From positions 5,890,001-5,954,000 of the forward strand of contig NZ_CP019420.1 of assembly GCF_001984215.1 (NCBI RefSeq): a stretch of DNA of 64,000 nt. The letters are read 5' to 3'. The notes below the pieces were generated by a model. It was not told the DNA's origin and made no database searches. It saw nothing but the letters and a program-made list of their open reading frames with translations. The stretch comes from Mycobacterium sp. MS1601 (lineage in GTDB: Bacteria > Actinomycetota > Actinomycetes > Mycobacteriales > Mycobacteriaceae). Positions 1 to 8,680 of this stretch are shown piece after piece (positions within the stretch are counted from its first letter, which is position 1; each line of letters opens with the position of its first letter). Position numbers and translations under genes: made by a program.

Positions 1-391
1 CGGACGCATCAAGGACCTGCTGATCGTCCGCGGTGTCAACCACTACCCCGACGACATCGAAGCCACGGTCCAGGAGATCAGCAACGGCCGGGCAGCAGCC
101 ATCTCGGTCGACAAGGACCGTGCCGAGCAGCTGGTGGTGATCGTCGAGGTGAAGACCCACCAGAACGGCGACGAAGACCTCCGCGAGAAGCTCAGCACGC
201 TCAAGGGCAAGCTGACCGCCGCGATTTCCCAGGCACATCAACTCAGCCCCGCAGACATCGTGCTGGTGGGCCGTGGAGCTCTGCCCATCACCACCAGCGG
301 CAAGATCCGTCGCGCCAGCTGTGTGCAGCTGTACGAGAGCGGCAGGTTCGACCGCCTCGACGTCGCCCACGGAGTGCCCGCCGGCGCCTGA
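1..391 (+). CDS. fadD: Fatty-acyl-AMP ligase (FadD, FAAL type), C-terminal part only
   Basis: The left edge cuts this gene; the reading frame begins at base 2 and about 129 residues remain. What is visible is the C-terminal subdomain of an adenylate-forming enzyme. It opens with the hinge motif GRIKDLLIVRG followed by NHYPDDIE, and it ends with LPITTSGKIRR, which carries the conserved late lysine of the superfamily. The NHYP-D-IE variant is typical of mycobacterial fatty-acyl-AMP ligases, which activate fatty acids as acyl-adenylates and hand them to a polyketide synthase. The Pks5-type synthase in the same locus is the obvious partner, by inference. The stop lies 6 bp from the convergent GT2 gene. 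FAAL rather than CoA ligase is inferred, because the deciding insertion is outside the window. Confidence 0.85.
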   Translation, partial: GRIKDLLIVRGVNHYPDDIEATVQEISNGRAAAISVDKDRAEQLVVIVEVKTHQNGDEDLREKLSTLKGKLTAAISQAHQLSPADIVLVGRGALPITTSGKIRRASCVQLYESGRFDRLDVAHGVPAGA

Positions 392-397
392 GTCGGC

Positions 398-1234
398 TCA
401 GCGCTCGGTCAGGAAACGTGCCACGCCGTGTTTGCGGATCAGGTACAGCACCGAGTCCCGCTCCTGCTTGCTGCGGCTTTTGCCGCGGACGTCGATGTAG
501 TGGTGCACCACGGCGATCTGCGGATCGAACTGACGCTTGACGCCTAGCCGCTCCAGCCGGATCCCGAGGTCCTGGGCCTCGTGGTAGCGGACCTTGGTGT
601 CGTAGCCGCCCACCGCGCCGAACACTCCTGCGTTGATCAGCATGTTGCCTTCGTGCAACCAGTAGGCCGGGCGCGCGACGGGGGTCTCGAACACGTCGGG
701 CCAGTACTGCTGGCCCGGGACACCGATACGACGGATCGCCCGCACCAACCGGGGCTTGTCCCGGATCCGATCCAGCATCGGCGGCGCGGACGCCATCACC
801 GTCTTGAGTGAGAAGACGGGCCCGAAGTTGAACGGCTCCTGGCTACCGTCGGCGCGACTGACCAGACCACCCACCGCGCCGACGCCCTGGGCTGCGTACC
901 GGGTGTACAGGTCCCGAGCCAGGGAACCGATGTGCTCGGTGGCCAGATCCATGTCGGCGTCGATGAAGTGGATGAGGTCGCTGTCCTCGACCTGCCCCAG
1001 TACCTGGTTGCGGTTGGCGCCTGCGCCCTGATTGACCGGGCTGCGCACCATCTCCACGGCTCCCCCGAAACCTGCCACCACGTCCACACTGGTGTCGGTG
1101 GACGCGTCGTCCAGGACGAGAACCCGGTCATAGCCCTGGTTGAGCACCTGCGGTAGCAAACGCTGCAGCGATTGACCCATGTTGTAGTTGGGGATCGCCG
1201 CCACCACGGATGTCGGTTCGGGCAAGCTGATCAA
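398..1234 (-). CDS. Family 2 glycosyltransferase
   Basis: A 278-residue protein with a GT-A (GT2) fold. The N-terminus carries a Rossmann-like strand (VVAAIPNYN), then VLVLDDASTD, and then IDADMD, the DxD-type motif that binds metal and nucleotide sugar. There is no signal peptide or clear membrane segment, so it probably works at the inner face of the membrane. Its place in an acyl-glycolipid locus suggests it adds one sugar to the oligosaccharide part; donor and acceptor cannot be read from sequence. The start is a TTG preceded by a good ribosome-binding sequence (GAGGGA on the minus strand); no ATG or GTG lies just upstream in frame. It is convergent with fadD and divergent from drrA. Confidence 0.8.
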   Translation of the reverse strand: MISLPEPTSVVAAIPNYNMGQSLQRLLPQVLNQGYDRVLVLDDASTDTSVDVVAGFGGAVEMVRSPVNQGAGANRNQVLGQVEDSDLIHFIDADMDLATEHIGSLARDLYTRYAAQGVGAVGGLVSRADGSQEPFNFGPVFSLKTVMASAPPMLDRIRDKPRLVRAIRRIGVPGQQYWPDVFETPVARPAYWLHEGNMLINAGVFGAVGGYDTKVRYHEAQDLGIRLERLGVKRQFDPQIAVVHHYIDVRGKSRSKQERDSVLYLIRKHGVARFLTER

Positions 1235-1349
1235 GAGTCCCTCACATCTGATCTCGGGTGAACTGGGTGCCTGGCAGCTACTACCGTAGCCGGGCTTCGA
1301 CGGTGCCCGCTCGGCTGCTGTAGTGAGCCGCGCCCCGCCCCCGTCGCGG

Positions 1350-1377
1350 TTGAATCCCCCAGCCCCGCCTGTATCGT
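1350..1377 (+). promoter_or_regulatory. Putative promoter of the drrABC operon (leaderless)
   Basis: TTGAAT at 1350-1355 and TATCGT at 1372-1377 are separated by 16 bp, a plausible SigA-type -35/-10 pair. The GTG start of drrA begins at 1384, 6 bp after the -10, and no Shine-Dalgarno sequence precedes it. Transcription would therefore start at or next to the initiation codon, which is common in mycobacteria. This is read from sequence only. Confidence 0.5.
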
Positions 1378-1383
1378 TGATCT

Positions 1384-2313
1384 GTGATCGAGCTAAATGG
1401 CGTCGGCAAGACGTACGGGACAGTTCGAGCGTTGCACGACATCAGCTTCTCCGTTCCCACGGGGACAGTTTGTGCACTTCTGGGCCACAACGGCGCGGGT
1501 AAGACCACTACCGTCGGCATCCTTTCCACTTTGCTGCGCCCCACCGCAGGCCAGGCGCTCGTCGCTGGATTCGACGTTGCCAGGCAAGCCGACCAGGTAC
1601 GCGCCAGCATTGGGGTGACCGGCCAGGATGCGGCGCTCGACGTGTTCATCAGCGGCCGCGAGAACCTGGTCTTGTTCTCTCGCTTGCGCGGCCTGGGACG
1701 CAAGGCAGCTCGCCAGCGCGCCGATGAGCTGATCGAGCGTTTCGATCTGCGGAAGGCTGCCGACCGTCAGGTATTCACCTACTCCGGCGGTATGCGGCGG
1801 CGCATCGACATCGCCGCGTCGCTGGTGGTGACTCCAAAGGTGTTGTTCCTCGACGAGCCCACCACCGGACTGGATCCCCGCAGCCGTCGCGACGTGTGGT
1901 CGCTGGTGGCAGGTCTGGCCGAGCAGGGTGTGACGGTGCTGCTCACCACCCAGTACCTCGAGGAAGCCGATGTCCTGTCGGATTCGATCGTGGTGCTCAA
2001 CGGCGGCCAGATCGTGGCCAAGGGCACTTCCGACGAACTGAAGAGCTTGATGGGTTTCGCGTACTGCCAGGTGACCCCGGTCAGCCCCGACGACCTCTCC
2101 CGAATCGCGGCCGTACTCACCGATTTCGCCGACGTGGAGATCGACCCGGACATGAACACCGTGTCCGTCCCGGCGGCCCAGGGCGTGTCGACCCTCAGCG
2201 AAGTCTTCCGGCGTATCGAAGCGCTCGACGTCGAGCTGATCGACATCGCGCTGCGCAAGCCCTCGCTCGATGAGGTGTTCATGCACCTCACCGAGCCGGC
2301 CATCACCGCATGA
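1384..2313 (+). CDS. drrA: DrrA-like ABC transporter ATP-binding protein
   Basis: A 309-residue nucleotide-binding subunit. Walker A is GHNGAGKTT, the signature is YSGGMRRRIDIAASL, and Walker B is VLFLDEPTTGLD. It is followed by the C-terminal extension typical of DrrA/CcmA-type exporters. It should energise export of a lipid through the two permeases that follow; in M. tuberculosis, DrrABC is needed for export of the lipid PDIM. The three genes overlap by 4 bp each (ATGA), so they form one translationally coupled operon. GTG start at 1384 with a promoter just upstream. The cargo here is unknown; a product of the neighbouring Pks5-type synthase is the natural guess. Confidence 0.88.
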   Translation: MIELNGVGKTYGTVRALHDISFSVPTGTVCALLGHNGAGKTTTVGILSTLLRPTAGQALVAGFDVARQADQVRASIGVTGQDAALDVFISGRENLVLFSRLRGLGRKAARQRADELIERFDLRKAADRQVFTYSGGMRRRIDIAASLVVTPKVLFLDEPTTGLDPRSRRDVWSLVAGLAEQGVTVLLTTQYLEEADVLSDSIVVLNGGQIVAKGTSDELKSLMGFAYCQVTPVSPDDLSRIAAVLTDFADVEIDPDMNTVSVPAAQGVSTLSEVFRRIEALDVELIDIALRKPSLDEVFMHLTEPAITA

Positions 2314-3053
2314 ACTCACTGATCACCCTGACCGAACGCGTGCTGCGTGGGACGCTGCGCGATTTCGACCTGCTGATCGCTGTGCTGGCGCCGGTAAGCA
2401 CCTACGTCGGATTCACCTTCATCCTGCAGAACGTCATCGACACCGGCTCCATGAGCTACTCGCAGTATGTCCTGCCGGTGATCGTCGTGCAGTCGATCCT
2501 GTTCGGCACCATGACCGCCGCCGAGCGCGCGTCCAAGGACGAGAACCTGGGCTTTGCGCGTCGACTTCGCACGCTGCCGATACACACCCTGGTCCCGCTC
2601 GGCGCCCGGATGGTGTATTGCATGATCCGGTCCGTGGTGGTGATCATCGCGTCGGTGGCGACGGCCTATCTGTTCGGCTTCCGCTTCACCGGAGGCTTCT
2701 GGTTCGTCGCCGCCTTCGTCGGCATCACCCTGGCCCTGGCCTTGGCTCTGTCCTTGGGCGCCGACGCGCTTGGCGCTTCCGCCAAACGGATGGACGCGGC
2801 CAGCCAACTGCTGCTCATCCCGATGCTCACGCTGGCACTGCTGTCCACCGGGATGGCACCGGCGGAGTCGTTCCCGGGCTGGGTGCAGCCCTTCGTCCGC
2901 GCTCAGCCAGTGTCGGTGATCACCGAGTCCATGCGCGGATTCGCTGACGGGAGCGTCTCCGGCGGCAATCTCGCCGCGAGCATCGCCTGGTGCGCCGGCC
3001 TGCTGGTGCTGTTCGGCGGTCTGGCGTTCAGGCTGCAGAGGCGCACGGAATGA
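2310..3053 (+). CDS. drrB: DrrB-like ABC-2 type permease
   Basis: A 247-residue integral membrane protein with about six hydrophobic segments, of the ABC-2 (DrrB/ODV) permease class. A conserved loop, MTAAERASKDEN, precedes the second segment, and a C-terminal stretch GMAPAESFPGW is typical of the family. It pairs with DrrC to form the transmembrane channel powered by DrrA. It overlaps both neighbours by 4 bp, which implies coupled translation in fixed proportion. Nothing in the sequence identifies the substrate. Confidence 0.85.
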   Translation: MNSLITLTERVLRGTLRDFDLLIAVLAPVSTYVGFTFILQNVIDTGSMSYSQYVLPVIVVQSILFGTMTAAERASKDENLGFARRLRTLPIHTLVPLGARMVYCMIRSVVVIIASVATAYLFGFRFTGGFWFVAAFVGITLALALALSLGADALGASAKRMDAASQLLLIPMLTLALLSTGMAPAESFPGWVQPFVRAQPVSVITESMRGFADGSVSGGNLAASIAWCAGLLVLFGGLAFRLQRRTE

Positions 3054-3820
3054 CCACATGGCTCTCAGAGAGCGCAGTCTTCGCCGGCCGGCTGATCACA
3101 CTCTGGCGCCGCCAGCCCGCGGTACCGGTCCAGGCGATCCTGTTCCCCACGGCGCTGCTGGTCTTCTACCACCTGCTGGTAGGCAAATCGATGGCGGCGA
3201 TCAACGGCACCGACAACCTCGAGAGCCTGGTGCCGATGTGCGCCATGGCTGGTGGGATGTTCGGCGCCATCGGAGCTGGGCTGAGTCTTCCGACCGAACG
3301 ACGCCGTGGTCTGCTGGCCCGGTTCTGGACGCTGCCCGTACATCGGGCCAGCGCCCTGACGGGACGGATTCTGGCGGAGGCAGCGCGGACACTGGTCGGC
3401 GCCGTGGTGATCACCATTGTGGGTATGGCATTGGGTTTGCGGTTCCAGGGAAACGTGCTGGCAGTGCTGCCGTTCCTGCTGCTGCCGGTGCTGGTGGTCG
3501 TCACGTTTTCACTGGTGGTCATCACCCTGGCGCTGCGGTCCGGCGGGAATGCCGTGTTCATGTGGCTCGGCACCAGCTCGGTTGGCCTTGCATTCTGCAG
3601 CCCTGGCATCGCGCCGCTGGATGCGTTCCCGTCGTGGCTGCGGCCGGTCATCGAGTACCAGCCGTTGTCGCCGGCCATTCAGTCGATGCGGGCGCTGGCT
3701 GAAGGGGAACCCGCACTGGGTATGTTCGGCCTCGCCGTGGCTTGGGTGTGCCTTATTGCCGGCATCTTCGCACCGCTGGCCATGCGTCAGTACCGGCTGG
3801 TCGCCGAGTCCGTGCAGTAA
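3050..3820 (+). CDS. drrC: DrrC-like ABC-2 type permease
   Basis: A 256-residue membrane protein starting MTTWLSESAVFAGR at an ATG that overlaps the drrB stop (ATGA). A longer in-frame reading exists upstream but would run into drrB. It has about six membrane segments and shares with DrrB the late motif SPGIAPLDAFPSWLRP, as expected for paired ABC-2 half-permeases. Its role is the second permease of the exporter. The stop lies 2 bp from the convergent mmpL stop, so there is no room for a terminator between the two operons. Confidence 0.85.
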   Translation: MTTWLSESAVFAGRLITLWRRQPAVPVQAILFPTALLVFYHLLVGKSMAAINGTDNLESLVPMCAMAGGMFGAIGAGLSLPTERRRGLLARFWTLPVHRASALTGRILAEAARTLVGAVVITIVGMALGLRFQGNVLAVLPFLLLPVLVVVTFSLVVITLALRSGGNAVFMWLGTSSVGLAFCSPGIAPLDAFPSWLRPVIEYQPLSPAIQSMRALAEGEPALGMFGLAVAWVCLIAGIFAPLAMRQYRLVAESVQ

Positions 3821-3822
3821 CG

Positions 3823-6800
3823 CTACTGCTCGGTGTCCCCTGTCGACGGCCGCTGGTCGTCGCTCGCGGGATCGTCGCTCTCGGGATCGTCGCTCTCGGG
3901 ATCGTCGTCGTTTGCAACGTCGGACGTGTCGGGCTCAGGTTCACCGGCATCGCTGTCGTCGAGCTCTTCAGCGACTGCCTCAGATCCCTCGATATCAGAC
4001 TCCGGCTCCTCTGCCACAGACACCTCGACGTCGGCCTCGTCAACAACCCCGGCCTCCGACTCCTCGGCACCATCCAGCTCGAGCTCGTCCGGCGCATCAT
4101 CGTTCTCGCCGTCAGCTTCCTCGACCGCGGACAGTTCTTCGGTGTCGTCATGGTCGTCTTCCACCGCCGAGTAGGCCCGGTGCAGAGATGCGGTGTCGAG
4201 GTCCAGGTCCAGGCACAGCTGGTCGGTGTCCGGGGAGAAGTCGAGGTCCAGCGGATCCGTCGTGGCGTCGTGGAACAGCTGGTCCGGGATACGGTCGGTG
4301 TCTCCGTCGGTTGCCGGCGAGGGCTTGTAGAGGACACCGACCGATTTCGACGGCCACCAGTTGCGGTCGCCCACCAGCACCGCCATTGCGGGCACCGTCA
4401 CCGTGCGGACGATGAAGGTGTCGAGCAGTAGACCCACGCCGATGACGAAGCCCATCTGCACCACGGTGCTGAGGCTGCTGACCGTCAGGCTCAGCATCGA
4501 CACCGCAAAGATGATGCCGGCGGAAGTGATGACGCCGCCGGTCGCTCCGACGGTGCGCACCACCGCCGCCTTCATGGTGTGGCCGTGCCGGACCTCATCG
4601 CGTATTCGGTGGATCAACAACAGGTTGTAGTCCGCACCCACGGCCACCAACACCAGGAAGGCCGTGCCGGGCACGCTCCAGTGCAAGTGCTCCCCCAGCA
4701 AGAACTGGAAGAAGAGCACCCCGATACCCACTGCGGACACGAAGGACAACACCACCGACGCCACGAGGTACAGGGGCGCGATCACCGCACGCAGGATGAT
4801 CGCCAGGATCAGGAAGACGACCACCAGCGTGACGATGATGATGAACTTGATGTCGCCGTTGTAGTACGTCCGCAGGTTGTCGTTGACGACGGTGAAACCC
4901 ACCATCGAGATGGTGGCGTCCTGCAAGGAGGTGTTCGGGCGGGCGTCCTCGGCGGTCTTGACGATCAGCTGCAGCTGATCCATCGCCTCGACGCTGAACG
5001 GGTCCAGCGCGGTCTGTACCAGGTACCGCGCGGTGTGACCGTCGTCGGAGATGAACAGCTCCGCGGCTTTCTTGAACTCCTCCTGCGTGAGCATCTCGGG
5101 AGGGATGTAGAAACCGGACATCGGCGGATCAGCCGCGTCGCGCTTCATGGCCATCAGGAAGTTCGACGCCTGGTCCAGCCCGGAGCCGATGTTGCGGGTC
5201 TGGTCCACCAGCAACTGCACACCTTCGGCCAACTGGCGGCTGGAGTCGGCCAGCGTATTGGCGCCCTGGATGGCGGTGTTCAGCCGGCTGGACACGCCGC
5301 CGGGCTCACCCAGGCCCAGGTCGCGGGCCGCGCTGGTCAACTCGTTGAGGGTGCGGCTGAGGCTGCCGACGGTCTGGTCCAGTGTCTGGTCCGGATCGGT
5401 GGCCACCAAGATGTCGCCAAGCTCGGCGATCTTGTCCAAGGCTGGGTCGCCGCGCAGGTTGGCCAACTTCTGCAGGTCGGCGCGCGAGGCGACACACTGC
5501 GGGTCGGCCGAACAGGTGGGGCTGTTGTTGAGCGGGCCCAGCACCGGGGCGGCCCAGCCCCCGACATCGCCGAGCCGGACCCGGTCGAAGCCCAGCGCCT
5601 TGCCCAGCGAGCGCATGTTGGACACCAAGCTGGCGGTTTTGTCGATCTCGTTGAGGGTCTTGGTGCCGCCGTATTTGTCGGCCATGTCGTCCAACGCCGA
5701 GGCCAGGCCCCGGACACTGCCCACGGCATTGACCAGGGTGCGGCGGATCTCGTCGAGCGCGTCGGCCAACTGATCGGCACCGCCGGTGAGCGCCGACAGG
5801 TTCTCGTCGTTGTCGTCGATCAGGTTGGCGGCGTCTCCCAGGCGGGTGCCCACCTCACCGGCCTGCCAGGTGGCCTTGCCCTGTTCGATCATCTCGCCGG
5901 TAGGTCGGGTGATGCCGCGCACCGCGTCGATGCCGGGGAGATCGGCGATGCGCTGCGCCATCGTCTCCATGTCCGCGAGTGCTTCGGGGGTGCGCAGATC
6001 CCCCGGCGACTGGATCAGCAGGAACTGCTGTGCGGTGCTGCTGGTGGTGAAGTGCTTGTTCATCGCCTCGTAGGCGAGGTTGCTGTCGATGTCGTCCGGC
6101 AAATTCTTGCGGTCGTCGTAGTTGTACTCGATGAGCGCCATACAGGCAGCCAGCGCCAGCAGCACGCTCAAGCTGCCCGCCAGCGCGATGCGCGGGCGTC
6201 GGACGATCTCCACTCCGGACCGGCGCCAGATGCGCCCGGTGATGTCCTTGCGCGGTTTGAGCCAGTTCCGCCGCCCGGCCAGCACCATCAGAGCCGGCAG
6301 CATGGTGACGGCGCCGAAGAAGCCGACCAGGATCGTGACCGCCAGAGGTGGCCCGACGGTGGAGAACACCCCCAGATCGGTGAACGCCATCCCCATGAAC
6401 GCCGCGGCCACGGTGAACGCGGAGCCGGCGATCACCTGGCCGATGGAGGTCAGCGCCTTCTCCATGGCCTCGTCGGACGTGACGCCGGAGCGCATCACCT
6501 CCTGATACCGACTCAACAAAAATATGGCGTAGTCGGTGCCTGCGCCGAGCATCATCGCCGTCATCAGCAGCAATGTCTGCGGGCCGACTCCGAGCCCCAC
6601 CAGACCCAGTGCCGCCACCACCTGTTGTGCCACCACCAGCGCAGCGCCGATGGTCAGCAGCGGCAGCATCATCGCCACGAAGCTGCGGTACACCAGGACG
6701 AGGATGGTGAACACCAAGATGCCGGTGGTGGTCTCGATCACCAGCTGATCGCGGACGCCGATCTTGTTGACGTCGTCCAGGGTGGCGGCGGCGCCAACGA

Positions 6801-7339
6801 TGTTCGGGGTGAGAGTGCTGCCGTCGGTGACTTCTTTGACGATGTCGAGCGCCGCGTTGTAGGAGCGCTGTCCCGCCCCCGACGCCATCACACCGGTGAG
6901 GCTCACCGGCAGGTTGTAGGCCTTGTTGTCCTGGCTGGTCATCACCCCCCGCAGCTCGGGATGCTCACGAAATCCTGGGTGTTCAGCACGTGCTCGGTGT
7001 CGGCACGCAGCTTCTGCACCAACTCGCGGTAGGTCGCCTCGTCCGCAGGCGTCAGACCGTTCTCGTTGATGAGGACGACGACGACACTGTTGGCTGCCGC
7101 CGGTTCGTCGAAGGCGTAGTTCATCACGTCCGTGGACGCGTACACCGGCGCTTCCTCCGGCAGGAACTCCGGCGGATTCTTGGCTGCCACAACGGCAAGC
7201 GAGGGCAGCGAGAGCAGCAACACCACACCCATCACCACCCAGGTGGCGATCACCCACAGCGGGTGGCGCACCACCACGCGGGACAGCAATGGAAACCCGC
7301 CCCCGTCAACGCACCGCGGGTGAAGGCGCGTTTGAACAT
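3823..7339 (-). pseudogene. mmpL: MmpL-family lipid transporter, interrupted by two single-base frameshifts
   Basis: Read from ATG 7339, the protein begins MFKRAFTRGALTGAGF and then must jump frame near 7290 to continue as LLSRVVVRHPLW. A second jump near 6957 joins QDFVSIP to ELRGVMTSQDNKAYN, a junction expected for MmpL proteins. With one base restored at each point the protein is 1172 residues: an N-terminal membrane segment, the first porter domain, a six-helix bundle, the second porter domain (about residues 400-850), the second helix bundle, and then a very acidic tail of about 150 residues. MmpL proteins are RND-type transporters that move lipids to the outer envelope using proton force. 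It diverges from the UGT-like gene with 100 bp between starts. Either the gene is dead or, more likely, the sequence has two base-call errors. Confidence 0.82.
3856..3910. repeat. 15-bp tandem repeat at the 3' end of mmpL
   Basis: The unit atcgtcgctctcggg occurs perfectly at 3871-3885 and 3886-3900, with a degenerate copy before it (3856-3870) and a partial copy after. On the coding strand it encodes the repeated peptide Asp-Asp-Pro-Glu-Ser in the acidic tail. Length variation between strains would keep frame because the unit is 15 bp. Confidence 0.85.
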
Positions 7340-7439
7340 CCCAAACAGGTTACACGGTGCGAGTGCCCACAAAGAGTGTAGAAAGCCACCACGCAGCGGG
7401 TTTGCAGCCTGGATCCAGACCCGTGCTTGAATCGGCGCT

Positions 7440-8680
7440 GTGATTTTCGGCGTAGCGGTGCACGGGACCCGGGGAGACATCGAACCGTGCGCGGCGGCCG
7501 CTCTGGAACTGCGCCGCCGCGGCCACGAGGTGCGCATGGCCGTTCCCCGAACCTGGTCGCGTTCGTCGAGGAGCTCGGGCTGGCGCCGGCGTTGGTCTAT
7601 GGGGTGGATTCCCAACAACAGCTCGAAGCCGAGGTGTTCCGCAGGTTCTGGACTGTGCGCAACCCGGTGACGGTGTGGCACGAGAGCCGTGAATACGCCA
7701 CCGAGGGGTGGGCTGACATGGGCGAGGCCGCAGCCGTCGTGGCTGACGGTGCCGACCTGCTGCTGACCGGCACCACCTACCAGGAGGTGGCGGGAAACGT
7801 CGCCGAGGCCCGCGGCATCCCACTGGCTGCGCTGCACTACTTCCCGCACCGCGCCAACCGCAGCATGCTGCCCGTGCGGCTGCCCGCTGCGGTGGTCGAG
7901 TCCGGCTTCGCCGCCGGTGAATGGCTGCACTGGCAGGTAATGCGCAAAGCCGAAGACGAGCAGCGCAGTTCGCTGGGGCTGCCCAAAGCCCGCGCCAGGG
8001 CCATCCGCCGACTCGGCGAGGCCGGTTCACTGGAGATCCAGGCCTACGACAAGTTGCTGTTTCCCGGGCTGGCCGACGAATGGGCCGGGATGCGGCCTTT
8101 TGTGGGCGCCTTGACGTTGCAACGTGCGACGGCCACCGACGACGATGTGAGCGCCTGGATCGCGGCCGGGACGGCCCCCATCTACTTCGGGTTCGGCAGC
8201 ATGCCGGTGGAGTCCCCCGGCGACGCGGTGGCGATGATCGCGCGGGTGTGCGCCGAGCTCGGCGAGCGGGCACTGATCTCCTCCGGTACGTGGGAGCTCG
8301 GTGAGCTCGCGGTGCCAGAGCACGTGAAGCTGGTGGGGGCGGTGAATCACGGCGCGGTGTTCCCGTTGTGCCGCGCTGTGGTGCATCACGGTGGGGCGGG
8401 CACCACCGCCGCCGGGATGCGGGCCGGGGTACCGACGTTGGTGCTGTGGGTGGGCGCCGACCAGCCGTTCTTCGCCAATCAGATCAAGAGACTCAAAATC
8501 GGCACAGCTCAACGCTTTTCGAAAACCACACCGGAGAATCTCCGCACTGCGCTGCGCCGGACCCTGGCCCCTGATGTGGCTGCCCGCACCAAAGAACTCG
8601 CCACCCGGCTGACGCCGGTGTCCGACAGTGTGCGGATGACGGCTGACCTGCTGGAGGAACGGGCCGCCAAGGCGAGCTAG
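7440..8680 (+). pseudogene. UGT-like (GT1/GT28 type) glycosyltransferase, interrupted by one frameshift
   Basis: Starting at GTG 7440 the product opens [16 protein letters not shown], the usual N-terminus of mycobacterial rhamnosyl/UGT-like glycosyltransferases of glycolipid loci. The frame breaks at the four-C run 7545-7548: restoring one C turns [10 protein letters not shown] into [18 protein letters not shown], which continues to the end. Corrected length is 413 residues, normal for the family. The C-terminal half has the donor-site motif HHGGAGTTAAG and then LVLWVGADQPFFANQI. It probably transfers a sugar onto the lipid core made by this locus. Its stop shares the palindrome CTAG with the stop of the convergent acyltransferase. 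Pseudogene status rests on one base in a homopolymer and may be artefact. Confidence 0.82.

Noticed and set aside
3856..3910. Short repeats as a CRISPR array
   Set aside because: Units are contiguous, coding and without spacers.
4579..7032. 817-codon open frame on the plus strand
   Set aside because: It is the antisense shadow of mmpL; composition is His/Gln/Arg-rich and no motif is recognisable.
6950..7257. N-terminal 100 residues of the long mmpL frame as literally read
   Set aside because: Arg/Gly-rich out-of-frame sequence; the true N-terminus lies in other frames joined by two frameshifts.
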